Notes: generated by a model from the letters alone, not told the origin. A DNA stretch of 64,000 nucleotides from RGIG8748 sp045544515 (GCA_045544515.1 JAZPZD010000019.1:124001-188000); one strand, 5' to 3'; positions 33,909-43,627 are shown, counted from the stretch's first letter. Numbers and translations: made by a program.

Positions 33909-35843
33909 ATGAAAGCAAAGCATTTTATCACATTTGTTTTGTGCACTGTACTTTGTGTACATTGTTCTATAGTGCCCAAAGCAGTTTACACAGAAAGTTA
34001 CACCCTGTCTGACACAGATTTTCACTGGGCAGAAGCGGAAATTACGGCTCTTACAAATGCCGGAATAATGCGGCCCTCGTCCTACAAATCCAACCCAAAT
34101 AACGAAATAACCCGCGGCGAATTTACCGCACTTACTGCAAGAGCACTAAACCTTACCACAGGCAAAAGCAATATCTTTACCGATATACCCCGAGGACATA
34201 TGTTTGAAAAAGAAATCAATGCCGCCTTTGAACACGGCATAATATACGGCATTGGTCAAAATACATTTGCCCCCAACGCAAAAATAACCAGAGAAGAAAT
34301 AATGCTTATAGTATCAAGATGCACCCAAAGCGGTGCAAGCGGTAGTGCAGTCTTTAAAGATATACCATCTGACTATAAATATCTCAAAGAATTAAAGAAA
34401 GCGGTTGCCACAGGAATAATCACGGGCTTTTCTGACAAAACCTTCCGCCCAAAGCATAACGCCTCGCGTGCAGAAGCTGCCGTTATGCTAAAAAGACTTC
34501 TAAATACCTCTAAAGATATACCACAAAGCACGGCCTCTGCCCTTGCAGAGCAGTACATCAAAAATGATCTCAAAAACCCCGAATATAACCTTGACATTTC
34601 TTTGGGCAGAGCCAAGAGCGAAATTGACCTCAAATTAGCCGCACGCGAAATAATTTCAAAAAACGGTGTTGAGGTAACAAAACTTACAGATAATCTTGAG
34701 CTCGAAAGCTATGTTTCGGACGGTGATTTTGCAACTGCAGTATATACCGCCGATGTAACATATTCTGTTGCAAGTGACGACAACTCAAAACTTCGGTTAT
34801 ATTCTGCAGAATTTGAAGTGGACATCATAAACAAAGACGAAACTCTCTATGTATACAATTACAGTATATCGCTTAAGAAAAAAGAGAAAATAAATCTCAC
34901 ATGGGAAGTATATTCTACCGTACCCGATTATGCACCGGAGGGCGTAAATGTGATATCACCCTCGTCGTTTCAGGTATCAGCCGAAAACCTTGGCGTAGAA
35001 AAAAGGACACTTGCGGGTAATATTAATTTTTACAACTCACTTACCAGAAAATATATGGACTATGCCAACAAAAACGGTTATGAAGTCTGGCCTATATACA
35101 AGACCGATTTTACCCTCAAGACATCTGACACTCTTTTGAACAATACCGATACAACTAAAAAAGCGTTGGAATATATAATCGAATATGCCTGCAAATACTT
35201 TATCGACGGAATAAACTTTGATTTTGAAAATGTGTACCAAAAAAACAGACATCTGCTCACAAAGCACATAGCGGATGCCTCGGTAATGCTTCACGAGCTT
35301 GGTCTTATAGTTTCGGCTGACATCACAAGATACGAGCCGACAAGTGCCAACTGGTCTATGTGCTACGACAGAAATCTGCTTTCTAAACATACGGATTATA
35401 TAATGCTTATGGCATATGATGAGTACTATGCCTCAAGCAAAAGTGCAGGTTCTGTGGCAAGCCTTGACTGGACAGAGGACTCAATATTAAAAACATTAAA
35501 AGAAGTACCGAGTGACAAGCTTATTTTGGGTATTCCCTTTTATATGCGATACTTTGAAATAACAGGTTCAAAGGTCACCTCCTCCAAGGCAATAAGTATG
35601 CAGACAGCCTATGACCTGATACAAAAAAACAATCCCACATATACCTATATAGATGCAGACAGACAATACAAAATCTCGTGGAAAAACGGAAACAAGACCT
35701 GCGTTTTCTGGCTTGAAAATTCCGATACAATAGCCGAAAGAGTGCTTTTGGCAAACAAGTATTCTTTGGCCGGTGTTGCGTCGTGGAGAAGAGGTCTTGA
35801 AGTAAGTAAGATATGGTCTGTAATTACAGATAACCTAAACTAA
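33909..35843 (+). CDS. SLH-domain GH18 cell-wall hydrolase
   Basis: A 644-residue exported protein. Signal peptide (about 1-28), three SLH domains that bind secondary cell-wall polymers (about 37-82, 90-140, 150-198), a linker of unknown fold (about 200-320) and a GH18 domain (about 325-640). The catalytic signature reads DGINFDFE (433-440) with acid E440; the Asn in place of the second Asp is usual in the SleL/YaaH-type peptidoglycan N-acetylglucosaminidases. LMAYDEYYASS is the conserved substrate-binding strand. A role in cell-wall or spore-cortex turnover is likely; chitinase activity is less so. GAAAGGA precedes the ATG. Confidence 0.9.
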   Translation: MKAKHFITFVLCTVLCVHCSIVPKAVYTESYTLSDTDFHWAEAEITALTNAGIMRPSSYKSNPNNEITRGEFTALTARALNLTTGKSNIFTDIPRGHMFEKEINAAFEHGIIYGIGQNTFAPNAKITREEIMLIVSRCTQSGASGSAVFKDIPSDYKYLKELKKAVATGIITGFSDKTFRPKHNASRAEAAVMLKRLLNTSKDIPQSTASALAEQYIKNDLKNPEYNLDISLGRAKSEIDLKLAAREIISKNGVEVTKLTDNLELESYVSDGDFATAVYTADVTYSVASDDNSKLRLYSAEFEVDIINKDETLYVYNYSISLKKKEKINLTWEVYSTVPDYAPEGVNVISPSSFQVSAENLGVEKRTLAGNINFYNSLTRKYMDYANKNGYEVWPIYKTDFTLKTSDTLLNNTDTTKKALEYIIEYACKYFIDGINFDFENVYQKNRHLLTKHIADASVMLHELGLIVSADITRYEPTSANWSMCYDRNLLSKHTDYIMLMAYDEYYASSKSAGSVASLDWTEDSILKTLKEVPSDKLILGIPFYMRYFEITGSKVTSSKAISMQTAYDLIQKNNPTYTYIDADRQYKISWKNGNKTCVFWLENSDTIAERVLLANKYSLAGVASWRRGLEVSKIWSVITDNLN

Positions 35844-35848
35844 ATTAT

Positions 35849-35885
35849 ATATCCTGTTCGGCGACAGTGTCGGACAGGATATTTT
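35849..35885 (+). terminator. Terminator of the SLH-GH18 gene
   Basis: ATATCCTGTTCGGC and GTCGGACAGGATAT pair with G-T wobbles around an 8-base loop, followed by TTTT. Confidence 0.8.
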
Positions 35886-35896
35886 AATAATATTTC

Positions 35897-35925
35897 TTGC
35901 AATTAATTCCATTTTGTGTTATACT
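35897..35925 (+). promoter_or_regulatory. Promoter of the Lrp-type regulator operon
   Basis: TTGCAA at 35897-35902 and TATACT at 35920-35925 with 17 bases between; start codon 34 bases further. Confidence 0.8.
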
Positions 35926-35958
35926 AATACGGATAATACATTAATGTAAAGGACGGTA

Positions 35959-36447
35959 ATGACTATGATGCAGAAAATTCTCGAAATACTGGAAAACGAT
36001 TGCAATACTCCTTTGGAGCAAATTGCCCTTTTGACAGATTCCACACCTGCCGCGGTCGCCGCTGAAATTGATAAACTCCAAAATGAAAACATAATTCTCC
36101 GCAATAAGAGTGTTATAAACTGGGAAAAAACAAACAAGGAATTTGTTACTGCTTTAATTGAGCTTAAGGTTACACCTCAAAGAGGCGAAGGCTTTGACAA
36201 AATTGCAGAGCGAATTTACAAATTCCCCGAGGTAAAGTCTGTTTACCTTATGGCAGGTGCGTTTGACCTTACCGTAATAATCGAGGGCAAAACAATGAAA
36301 GAGGTTGCTCTTTTTGTGGCAAACAGACTTGCTCCTATGGACGCAGTAATAAGCACAGGAACACACTTTGTACTCAAAAAATACAAAGACGAAGGAATTA
36401 TATTTGAAGATAACGAAAAAGATTGCAGGCAGGTAATTACATTATGA
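35959..36447 (+). CDS. Lrp/AsnC family transcriptional regulator
   Basis: A 162-residue protein with an N-terminal winged helix (about 5-60: QIALLTDSTPAAVAAEIDKL) and a C-terminal RAM ligand-binding domain (about 70-145: VKSVYLMAGAFDLTVIIEGK). Lrp-type proteins respond to amino acids. It overlaps the following aminotransferase gene by ATGA, so it probably controls or reports on amino acid metabolism through this operon. Three ATGs (35959, 35965, 35968) follow AAAGGACGG; which is used cannot be decided. Confidence 0.9.
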   Translation: MTMMQKILEILENDCNTPLEQIALLTDSTPAAVAAEIDKLQNENIILRNKSVINWEKTNKEFVTALIELKVTPQRGEGFDKIAERIYKFPEVKSVYLMAGAFDLTVIIEGKTMKEVALFVANRLAPMDAVISTGTHFVLKKYKDEGIIFEDNEKDCRQVITL

Positions 36448-37616
36448 GTGAAAAGAATTTTGATATAAATAATTTTATTAACCCTACGGTATCAGGGATG
36501 CAGCCCTCGGGAATAAGAAAGTTTTTTGACATAGTTAACACTATGGAAGATGCTATTTCTCTGGGTGTTGGCGAACCCGACTTTGTAACACCCTGGCATA
36601 TAAGAGATGCAGGTGTTTATTCTCTGGAAAAAGGTCAGACCTATTATACATCTAACTCCGGTCTTATCGAATTACGAGAAGAAATATGTAAATATGTAAA
36701 AAAGTTTGATTTATCCTACACCCCCGACGAGGTTCTTGTAACAGTTGGAGGAAGTGAGGCGATAGACCTTGCTATGCGTACTATTCTCTCCCCCGGTGAT
36801 GAGGTTATAATACCCGAACCATCTTTTGTATGCTACAAGCCCTGTACCTCTCTTGCAGGTGGTGTGCCCGTTACCATACAAACCAAGGCAGAAAACGCAT
36901 TCAAGCTCACAGCGGAGGAAGTTTTGGAAAAGATTACCGACAGAACAAAGCTTCTTGTTCTTTCGTACCCCAACAACCCCACCGGTGCAATAATGGAAAA
37001 GGAAGACCTCCAAAAAATTGCCGAGGTTGTAAAAGAAAAGAACATAATGGTTCTCTCCGACGAAATATACGCAGAACTTACATACAAGGGAAAACACTGT
37101 TCTATTGCATCTCTTCCTGATATGAAAGAGCGTACCATTGTTGTAAACGGATTTTCCAAAGCTTTTGCAATGACAGGTTGGCGTCTTGGCTTTGTAATGG
37201 CTCCCGCGGTTCTTACAAAACAGCTTACAAAAGTGCACCAGTATGCAATAATGAGCTCACCCACCACCAGCCAGTATGCCGCAATAGAAGCTCTTAAAAA
37301 CGGCGAAGAAGCTGTAAAATCGATGGTTTGTGAATATGACGACAGAAGAAAAATAATAACCGATGCTTTTAATCAGATGGGTTATACTTGTTTCTCTCCA
37401 CTCGGTGCTTTTTATATATTTCCTTGCATTAAATCATCAGGTCTTACAAGTGAGGAATTTTGCGAAAGACTTTTGAGAGAGCAAAAGGTGGCACTCGTTC
37501 CCGGAACTGCTTTTGGCGAAAGCGGCGAGGGATTTGTGCGAGTATCGTATGCTTACAGCGTAAAGCAAATTACCGAAGCTACCGAAAGAATAGCAAAATT
37601 TTCCAAATCACTATAA
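36444..37616 (+). CDS. PLP-dependent class I/II aminotransferase
   Basis: A 390-residue fold-type I aminotransferase. The cofactor Lys is in VNGFSKAFAMTGWRLGF, the PLP-binding Asp/Tyr is in VLSDEIYAELTY, and the C-terminal Arg is in GFVRVSYAYS. Related enzymes act on aspartate, alanine or aromatic amino acids; specificity is not readable. Start chosen at ATG 36444, which shares ATGA with the stop of the Lrp-type regulator; a longer ORF begins at 36423. Confidence 0.93.
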   Translation: MSEKNFDINNFINPTVSGMQPSGIRKFFDIVNTMEDAISLGVGEPDFVTPWHIRDAGVYSLEKGQTYYTSNSGLIELREEICKYVKKFDLSYTPDEVLVTVGGSEAIDLAMRTILSPGDEVIIPEPSFVCYKPCTSLAGGVPVTIQTKAENAFKLTAEEVLEKITDRTKLLVLSYPNNPTGAIMEKEDLQKIAEVVKEKNIMVLSDEIYAELTYKGKHCSIASLPDMKERTIVVNGFSKAFAMTGWRLGFVMAPAVLTKQLTKVHQYAIMSSPTTSQYAAIEALKNGEEAVKSMVCEYDDRRKIITDAFNQMGYTCFSPLGAFYIFPCIKSSGLTSEEFCERLLREQKVALVPGTAFGESGEGFVRVSYAYSVKQITEATERIAKFSKSL

Positions 37617-37631
37617 AAGGAATAGTTTAAA

Positions 37632-38126
37632 ATGAGTTTTAACATAGTAATGATAGAACCCGAAATACCCCAAAACACAGGAAATGTTGCAAGAACCTGT
37701 GCAGTTACAGGTGCGAGACTGCATCTTGTGGGTCCGATGGGTTTTGAAATCGACGACAAAAAGTTAAAAAGAGCCGGTCTTGACTACTGGCACAGCCTGG
37801 ATATTACAATGTATCAGAGCACAGAGGAATTTTTTAGCAAAAACAAGGGCGGAAACTTTTATTTTGCATCCACCAAAAGTCTCAACCGTTATTGTGATGT
37901 TAAATTCAAAGACGGCGACTATATTCTATTTGGCAAAGAAACAAAAGGTCTTGACGAAAAGCTTCTTAAGGAAAACAAAGAAAAGTGCATAAGAATTCCT
38001 ATGGGCAACGGTCAGAGAAGTCTTAATCTTTCCAACTCCGTAGCCATAATAATATACGAAGCATTAAGGCAAAACGACTTTTTTGATTTGGAAACCCAGG
38101 GTGCTCTTACACAGTTTGACTGGTAA
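37632..38126 (+). CDS. trmL: tRNA (cytidine/uridine-34-2'-O)-methyltransferase TrmL
   Basis: A 164-residue SPOUT methyltransferase that methylates the wobble ribose of tRNA-Leu. Conserved parts: VMIEPEIPQNTGNVARTC at the start, FGKETKGLDE, and IPMGNGQRSLNLSNSVAIIIYEALRQ-like C-terminal knot. Length matches the family. It follows the aminotransferase by 15 bases with AAAGGAAT before the ATG. Confidence 0.96.
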   Translation: MSFNIVMIEPEIPQNTGNVARTCAVTGARLHLVGPMGFEIDDKKLKRAGLDYWHSLDITMYQSTEEFFSKNKGGNFYFASTKSLNRYCDVKFKDGDYILFGKETKGLDEKLLKENKEKCIRIPMGNGQRSLNLSNSVAIIIYEALRQNDFFDLETQGALTQFDW

Positions 38127-38150
38127 CTCTTTTATGAAAGGAAATATAAA

Positions 38151-39011
38151 ATGAAACCTATAAAAATCATTACAGACACCGCATCTGATATTTCTTTGGA
38201 AACCGCCGAGAAATACGGCATACACTTAATACCTATAAATCTTACCATTGAGGGAAATCAATACAAGGACAGGTTTGACATTACACCTGTTGAATTTTTA
38301 GAAAACCTCCCCAAATATTCCGATATTCCAAAAACTGCACAGATAACTGTTGTAGAATATATGGACGAATACAAAAAATTTGCAGATGATTATTCTATTA
38401 TACACATAACCATTTCGAGTAATGCCAGCGGTACCAATCAAAGTGCTCATATGGCAGTGAATGAACTCAAAGAAGACAATCCCGACATTGATATAACTAT
38501 TGTTGACTCTATGAGCTTTTCCTATGGTTACGGTCTTTATATTCTGGAAGCTGCACAAATGGCAGCAGACGGTAAGTCAAAGGAAGAAATTGTAGAAACG
38601 CTGGAAGATAGATTTAAAAATGTAAGGATCTATTTTGCGACAGATACTCTGGAATACTTACAAAAAGGCGGAAGAATAAGCGCTACCTCCAAGGTGATTG
38701 CTGATGTGCTCGATATCTCTCCTATTCTTACCATAGAAGACGGTCTTGTTGTAAGTAAGTCAAAGGTACGCGGAAAGAAAAAGCTCCCCGCAAAAATTAC
38801 TGATATGATTGCAGAAACCATTGACAAAGAAAAAACGCACAAAATCGCAATCATGCACGCAAATGATATCGAAATTTCGGAAAAGGTGAAAACTTTTTTA
38901 ATTGAAAAAACAGGCATAGAGGACTACGAAATCGAAATCCTGGGTCCCACAATCGGTATCCATGCAGGCCCCGGTGCCTGGGGTGTGATATATCAGGAAA
39001 AGAAACTGTAA
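38151..39011 (+). CDS. DegV family fatty-acid-binding protein
   Basis: A 286-residue DegV protein (FakB-like), which binds a fatty acid for phosphorylation by FakA. Typical segments: ITDTASDISLETAEKYGI at the start, ISSNASGTNQSA, VDSMSFSYGYG, YLQKGGRISATSK, and the C-terminal GPTIGIHAGPGAWG. Last gene of the likely Lrp-aminotransferase-trmL-degV transcript; no hairpin follows, and the pgk promoter is immediately downstream. GAAAGGAA precedes the ATG. Confidence 0.94.
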   Translation: MKPIKIITDTASDISLETAEKYGIHLIPINLTIEGNQYKDRFDITPVEFLENLPKYSDIPKTAQITVVEYMDEYKKFADDYSIIHITISSNASGTNQSAHMAVNELKEDNPDIDITIVDSMSFSYGYGLYILEAAQMAADGKSKEEIVETLEDRFKNVRIYFATDTLEYLQKGGRISATSKVIADVLDISPILTIEDGLVVSKSKVRGKKKLPAKITDMIAETIDKEKTHKIAIMHANDIEISEKVKTFLIEKTGIEDYEIEILGPTIGIHAGPGAWGVIYQEKKL

Positions 39012-39079
39012 TTTTTTACAAAACAGTCATACTTTTTTGATATATAGTTATACAGTCAGCAGATTTTTATAAATTTGGC

Positions 39080-39108
39080 TTGAAAATATTGCCAAAATAA
39101 TATAAAAT
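39080..39108 (+). promoter_or_regulatory. Possible promoter of the glycolysis genes
   Basis: TTGAAA and TAAAAT (within TATAAAAT) with a 17-base spacer, 35 bases before the pgk start. Confidence 0.5.
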
Positions 39109-39143
39109 GTTATCATATTATTAATTTTTTTGAGGTGAATCAA

Positions 39144-40337
39144 ATGAACAAAAAATCTATTGAAGACATCCAGGTAAACGGCAAAAAAGTCCTCGTTAGA
39201 TGCGACTTTAATGTTCCCTTGGATGAAAACAGAAACATCACAGACGAAACAAGAATCGACGGAGCACTCCCCACTATCAAATATCTCATCGAAAACGATG
39301 CAAAGGTTATTCTCTGCTCACACATGGGAAAACCCAAGGGAGAACCCAAACCTGAGCTTTCTTTGGCACCTGTAGCAAAGAAACTCTCCGAAAAGCTCGG
39401 CAAGGATGTTATCTTTGCAGCTGACGACAATGTTGTAGGCGAAAACGCAAAAAATGCTGTTGCTAACATGAATAACGGCGATGTTGTACTTCTTGAAAAC
39501 ACAAGATACAGAATAGAAGAAACCAAAAATGTTGATACATTCAGCGAAGAGCTTGCATCTTTGGCAGATGTATTTGTAAACGATGCTTTTGGTACTGCAC
39601 ACAGAGCACACTGCTCCAATGTTGGCGTTACCAAGTATTTAGATACTGCTGCTTGCGGTTATCTTATCGAAAAAGAAATCGAATTTTTAGGAAATGCTGT
39701 TAACAACCCCGTAAGACCTTGCGTAGCTATCCTCGGCGGTTCCAAGGTTTCCTCCAAGATTTCTGTTATCAACAACCTTTTGGAAAAGGTTGATACACTC
39801 ATTATCGGCGGCGGTATGGCTTACACATTTATGAAAGCTCTCGGCGAAGAAGTTGGTAATTCTCTTCTTGAAGCTGACTACCTCGACTATGCAAAAGAAA
39901 TGATGGAAAAAGCTAAAGACAAGGGTGTTAATCTCTTAATCCCTGTTGATACCGTTGTAGCACAGGAATTCTCCAACGATGCCCCCCACAAGACAGTTGG
40001 CAGAGGCGAAATTGAAGCAGGTTGGGAAGGTCTTGACATTGGCGAAAAGACAATTGAGCTCTACTCCAATGCTATCAAAGATGCAAAGACAGTTGTATGG
40101 AACGGACCTATGGGCGTATTTGAAATGCCTACATTTGCTAAAGGTACCAACGCTATTGCAAAGGTTCTCTCCGAAATCGATGCTACTACAATCATCGGCG
40201 GCGGTGACAGTGTTGCTGCTGTTAACCAGGCAGGTCTTGGCGACAAGATGAGCCACATCTCTACTGGCGGCGGTGCATCTCTTGAGTTTTTAGAGGGCAA
40301 AGATCTCCCCGGTATCGTTGCATTAAACGACAAATAA
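39144..40337 (+). CDS. pgk: Phosphoglycerate kinase
   Basis: A 397-residue cytosolic enzyme converting 1,3-bisphosphoglycerate and ADP into 3-phosphoglycerate and ATP. VLVRCDFNVPLD is the N-terminal substrate-binding motif, LCSHMGKPKG follows, and GGGDSVAAVNQAG and STGGGASLEFLEG are the nucleotide-side motifs. Start at ATG 39144 after TTGAGGTGA; the in-frame GTG at 39135 lies within the ribosome site. First of three glycolytic genes. Confidence 0.98.
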   Translation: MNKKSIEDIQVNGKKVLVRCDFNVPLDENRNITDETRIDGALPTIKYLIENDAKVILCSHMGKPKGEPKPELSLAPVAKKLSEKLGKDVIFAADDNVVGENAKNAVANMNNGDVVLLENTRYRIEETKNVDTFSEELASLADVFVNDAFGTAHRAHCSNVGVTKYLDTAACGYLIEKEIEFLGNAVNNPVRPCVAILGGSKVSSKISVINNLLEKVDTLIIGGGMAYTFMKALGEEVGNSLLEADYLDYAKEMMEKAKDKGVNLLIPVDTVVAQEFSNDAPHKTVGRGEIEAGWEGLDIGEKTIELYSNAIKDAKTVVWNGPMGVFEMPTFAKGTNAIAKVLSEIDATTIIGGGDSVAAVNQAGLGDKMSHISTGGGASLEFLEGKDLPGIVALNDK

Positions 40338-40352
40338 TTAAATAAACATATT

Positions 40353-40376
40353 CGGGGGAGAGACTCTCCCCCGTTT
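40353..40376 (+). terminator. Hairpin between pgk and tpiA
   Basis: CGGGGGAGA and TCTCCCCCG form a 9-bp GC-rich stem with a three-base loop, followed only by TTTG. It may attenuate read-through or set the relative level of pgk and tpiA mRNA. Confidence 0.7.
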
Positions 40377-40409
40377 GTATGATTAAATAACGAAAGGATT
40401 TAGATTATT

Positions 40410-41156
40410 ATGAGAAAAACAGTAGTTGCAGGAAACTGGAAAATGAACAAAACACCTGCCCAGACAACAGAGCTTATAAACGAACTTAAGCCTCTTGTTG
40501 CAGGCTCTGATAACAAATGTATCGTTTGTGTACCCTACACAAACCTCGCAAACGCTTTGGAAGCTGTTAAGGGCAGCGAAATCGAAGTTGGTGCTCAGAA
40601 TATGTATTTTGAAGAAAGCGGTGCTTACACAGGCGAAATCGCTCCCTCAATGCTTACAGAAATGGGTGTTAAGTATGTAATCATCGGTCACTCCGAAAGA
40701 AGACAGTACTTTAACGAAACTGACGAAACTGTTAACAAAAAGGTTTTAAAAGCATTCGAACACAACCTTATCCCGATTATCTGTGTGGGTGAATCTCTTG
40801 AACAGAGAGAACAGGGTATCACATTTGAACTCGTTAGCCTCCAGACAAAGATTGCTCTTCTCGGACTTGATGCTGACCAGGTTAAAAAGTGCATAATCGC
40901 ATACGAACCAATCTGGGCTATCGGCACAGGCAAAACTGCTACAAGCGAACAGGCTCAGGAAGTTTGTGCAAAAATCAGAGAAACAGTTGCATCCGTTTAT
41001 GGAAATGATGCTGCAGACGAAGTAATCATCCAGTACGGCGGAAGTGTAAATGCAGGCAACTCCAAGGAACTCTTTGCAAAGAGCGATATCGACGGCGGTT
41101 TGGTTGGCGGTGCAAGCCTCAAAGCAAACGACTTCTCTGTAATTGTAAACAGCTAA
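40410..41156 (+). CDS. tpiA: Triosephosphate isomerase
   Basis: A 248-residue TIM barrel interconverting glyceraldehyde 3-phosphate and dihydroxyacetone phosphate. Catalytic residues are visible: Lys in GNWKMNKT, His in IIGHSERRQYF and Glu in AYEPIWAIGTGKTA. The phosphate loop is QYGGSVNAGN. GAAAGGA precedes the ATG. It lies between pgk and gpmI. Confidence 0.98.
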   Translation: MRKTVVAGNWKMNKTPAQTTELINELKPLVAGSDNKCIVCVPYTNLANALEAVKGSEIEVGAQNMYFEESGAYTGEIAPSMLTEMGVKYVIIGHSERRQYFNETDETVNKKVLKAFEHNLIPIICVGESLEQREQGITFELVSLQTKIALLGLDADQVKKCIIAYEPIWAIGTGKTATSEQAQEVCAKIRETVASVYGNDAADEVIIQYGGSVNAGNSKELFAKSDIDGGLVGGASLKANDFSVIVNS

Positions 41157-41176
41157 TTTGAAAGGATTGAATTACA

Positions 41177-42706
41177 ATGACCAAGAAACCTGTAGTTTTA
41201 GCCATTCTTGACGGCTACGGTTTAAGCGATGCTAAAGAGGGCAATGCAGTATTTAGTGCAAATACCCCCAATCTTGACAGATTAACAAGTGCCTACCCCA
41301 CTACCACAATCCACGCAAGCGGTATGGATGTGGGTCTGCCCGACGGACAGATGGGCAACTCCGAGGTTGGTCACACCAACATCGGTGCAGGCAGAATTGT
41401 CTATCAGGAGCTTACAAGAATTACCAAGGCTATTTCCGATGGTGACTTTTTTACTAATGAAGAATTTCTTAATGCTTGCAAAAACTGCAAGGATAATGAC
41501 ACATCTCTTCATATAATGGGTCTACTTTCAAACGGCGGTGTACACAGCCATATAGACCACATTACTGCTTTGGCGGAGCTTGCAAAAAAACAAGGCCTTA
41601 CCAAAGTATATCTACACTGCTTTTTAGACGGCAGAGATGTATCCCCCACCAGCGGTGCAGACTTTATATCTGACCTATACAAAGCACTAAACGAAATCGG
41701 TGTAGGCAAAATTGCAACCGTAAGCGGAAGATACTACGCTATGGACAGAGATAACCGTTGGGAGCGTGTTTCCAAGGCATATGATGCACTTGTAAACGGA
41801 ATTGGTGAAAAATGCACCTGCCCCTACGACGCTGTAAAAGAATCATACGAAAAGGAAATAACAGACGAATTTGTTGTTCCTACAGTTGTTCTTACAGACG
41901 GAAAGCCCACAGGCACAATAAAAGAAAACGACAGCATAGTGTTTGCTAACTTCCGTCCCGACCGTGCAAGAGAGATAACAAGAACTCTGGTAGACCCAGA
42001 CTTTGACGGTTTTGAAAGAAAGTATTTTGACACATATTATGTAACTATGACACAGTATGATGCCAATATGCCAAATGTTCATGTAGCATTCAGACCCCAG
42101 ACACTTGTAAACACTCTCGGTGAATATGTGTCTGCAAGAGGGTTAAAGCAGCTTAGAATTGCCGAAACAGAAAAATATGCACATGTTACATTTTTCTTTA
42201 ACGGCGGTGTCGAAAAGGTATCCGAGGGCGAAGACAGAATTCTCGTTGCATCTCCCAAGGTTGCAACCTATGATATGCAACCCGAAATGAGTGCATACGA
42301 AGTAACAGACAAGCTGATGGAAGCTCTTGATACCAACAAATATGACCTTGTTATATTAAACTATGCAAACTGTGATATGGTTGGTCATACCGGTGTTATG
42401 GAAGCTGCAGTTAAAGCTGTTGAAGCTGTTGACACCTGCATCGGCAAGGTTGCAGACAAGGTTATTTCTATGGGCGGTGCTATCCTTATTACCGCAGACC
42501 ACGGAAATGCCGAGCAGATGTTAGACCCTGTTGATAATAGTGTGTTTACTGCACACTCTACCAACATCGTTCCTCTCATCGCTGCGGGCATAGGCGATGT
42601 CAAGCTCTCCGAGGGCAGACTTGCCGACCTGGCTCCTACTCTTATAGAAATTATGGAGCTTGATATTCCGAGCGAAATGACAGGAAAAAGCCTTATAATA
42701 AAATAA
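41177..42706 (+). CDS. gpmI: 2,3-bisphosphoglycerate-independent phosphoglycerate mutase
   Basis: A 509-residue two-domain Mn2+ enzyme that converts 3- to 2-phosphoglycerate. The catalytic Ser is in DGQMGNSEVGHTNIGAGR; the alkaline-phosphatase-like metal residues are in LDGYGL at the N-terminus, and ADHGNAEQM and AHSTNIVPLI at the C-terminus. It begins 20 bases after tpiA, with GAAAGGA before the ATG. Enolase and GAPDH genes are not in the window. Confidence 0.98.
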   Translation: MTKKPVVLAILDGYGLSDAKEGNAVFSANTPNLDRLTSAYPTTTIHASGMDVGLPDGQMGNSEVGHTNIGAGRIVYQELTRITKAISDGDFFTNEEFLNACKNCKDNDTSLHIMGLLSNGGVHSHIDHITALAELAKKQGLTKVYLHCFLDGRDVSPTSGADFISDLYKALNEIGVGKIATVSGRYYAMDRDNRWERVSKAYDALVNGIGEKCTCPYDAVKESYEKEITDEFVVPTVVLTDGKPTGTIKENDSIVFANFRPDRAREITRTLVDPDFDGFERKYFDTYYVTMTQYDANMPNVHVAFRPQTLVNTLGEYVSARGLKQLRIAETEKYAHVTFFFNGGVEKVSEGEDRILVASPKVATYDMQPEMSAYEVTDKLMEALDTNKYDLVILNYANCDMVGHTGVMEAAVKAVEAVDTCIGKVADKVISMGGAILITADHGNAEQMLDPVDNSVFTAHSTNIVPLIAAGIGDVKLSEGRLADLAPTLIEIMELDIPSEMTGKSLIIK

Positions 42707-42715
42707 CAAAAAAAT

Positions 42716-42740
42716 CGGGAGCCTGAAAAGGCTCCCGTTA
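42716..42740 (+). terminator. Terminator after gpmI
   Basis: CGGGAGCC and GGCTCCCG pair perfectly with a six-base loop; only TT follows, so termination may be partial. Confidence 0.7.
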
Positions 42741-42760
42741 AAATGTAGGATGTTTTACAT

Positions 42761-43627
42761 ATGAAAAAATTCTCTGCTTTTTTTATCATATTATCGGGTA
42801 TTCTTTGGGGATTAATGGGTGTTTTTTCTAAGGCTCTTAATTCTCTCGGCTTCAGTTCCGTTGAAGGCTCGGCAATAAGAATAGTTTTGTGTGCAGTTAT
42901 ACTTGTGGTTATAAATATCAAAAGTCTGAAAATAGATGCAAAAGATATCTGGAAGTTTATACTTATAGGAATTTTCAGCATACTTACAATGAGCACAACA
43001 TACTTTGAGTCAATCCGCCTTTCGTCGCTTACGCTTGCATCAATTCTCCTGTATACTGCACCTGTTATGGTAACGGTTATGGCTGCCGTTTTTTACAAAG
43101 AAAGAATTACTGCAAAAAAACTGATATGTCTTTTCTGTGCTGTAATGGGTATAGTGATGATATCAGGTCTTGATTCTTCATCAGAAATTACTCCATCAGG
43201 ACTTTTTTACGGCCTTATGTCCGCGTTTTCCTATGCATTGTACAGCATAATCGGAAAACTGATACTAAAAAAGTATCCGCCAAACACTGTATCTACATAT
43301 GCCTTTGTTTTTGCAGGGATAGGTGCAGCTATGCTATGCGATATTCCAAGCATATACGAAACTGTGTGTACGAGCCAAAATGTTTTATATACAATATGTG
43401 TTATGGTGGGCTGTGCTCTTGTTACGGCTGCAATTCCATACACATTGTATACTCTCGGCCTTAAATATACCCCCGCATCTACAGCATCAATTCTGGCTTG
43501 TGTAGAGCCTCTTACCGCATCGGTAATAGGAATTGCGTTTTTTGGCGACAGTCTTGGGGCAGTATCGTTATTTGGCATTAGTCTTATATTTATATCAGTT
43601 GGCGTACTGTCCGTATCAAAAAAATGA
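42761..43627 (+). CDS. EamA-family (DMT) transporter
   Basis: A 288-residue membrane protein with ten helices in two EamA repeats; typical segments are SGILWGLMGVFSKALN at the start and EPLTASVIGIAFFGD near the end. Such proteins export or import amino acids and other small metabolites; the substrate is unknown. It starts 54 bases after gpmI and may be read partly from that transcript. Confidence 0.9.
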   Translation: MKKFSAFFIILSGILWGLMGVFSKALNSLGFSSVEGSAIRIVLCAVILVVINIKSLKIDAKDIWKFILIGIFSILTMSTTYFESIRLSSLTLASILLYTAPVMVTVMAAVFYKERITAKKLICLFCAVMGIVMISGLDSSSEITPSGLFYGLMSAFSYALYSIIGKLILKKYPPNTVSTYAFVFAGIGAAMLCDIPSIYETVCTSQNVLYTICVMVGCALVTAAIPYTLYTLGLKYTPASTASILACVEPLTASVIGIAFFGDSLGAVSLFGISLIFISVGVLSVSKK

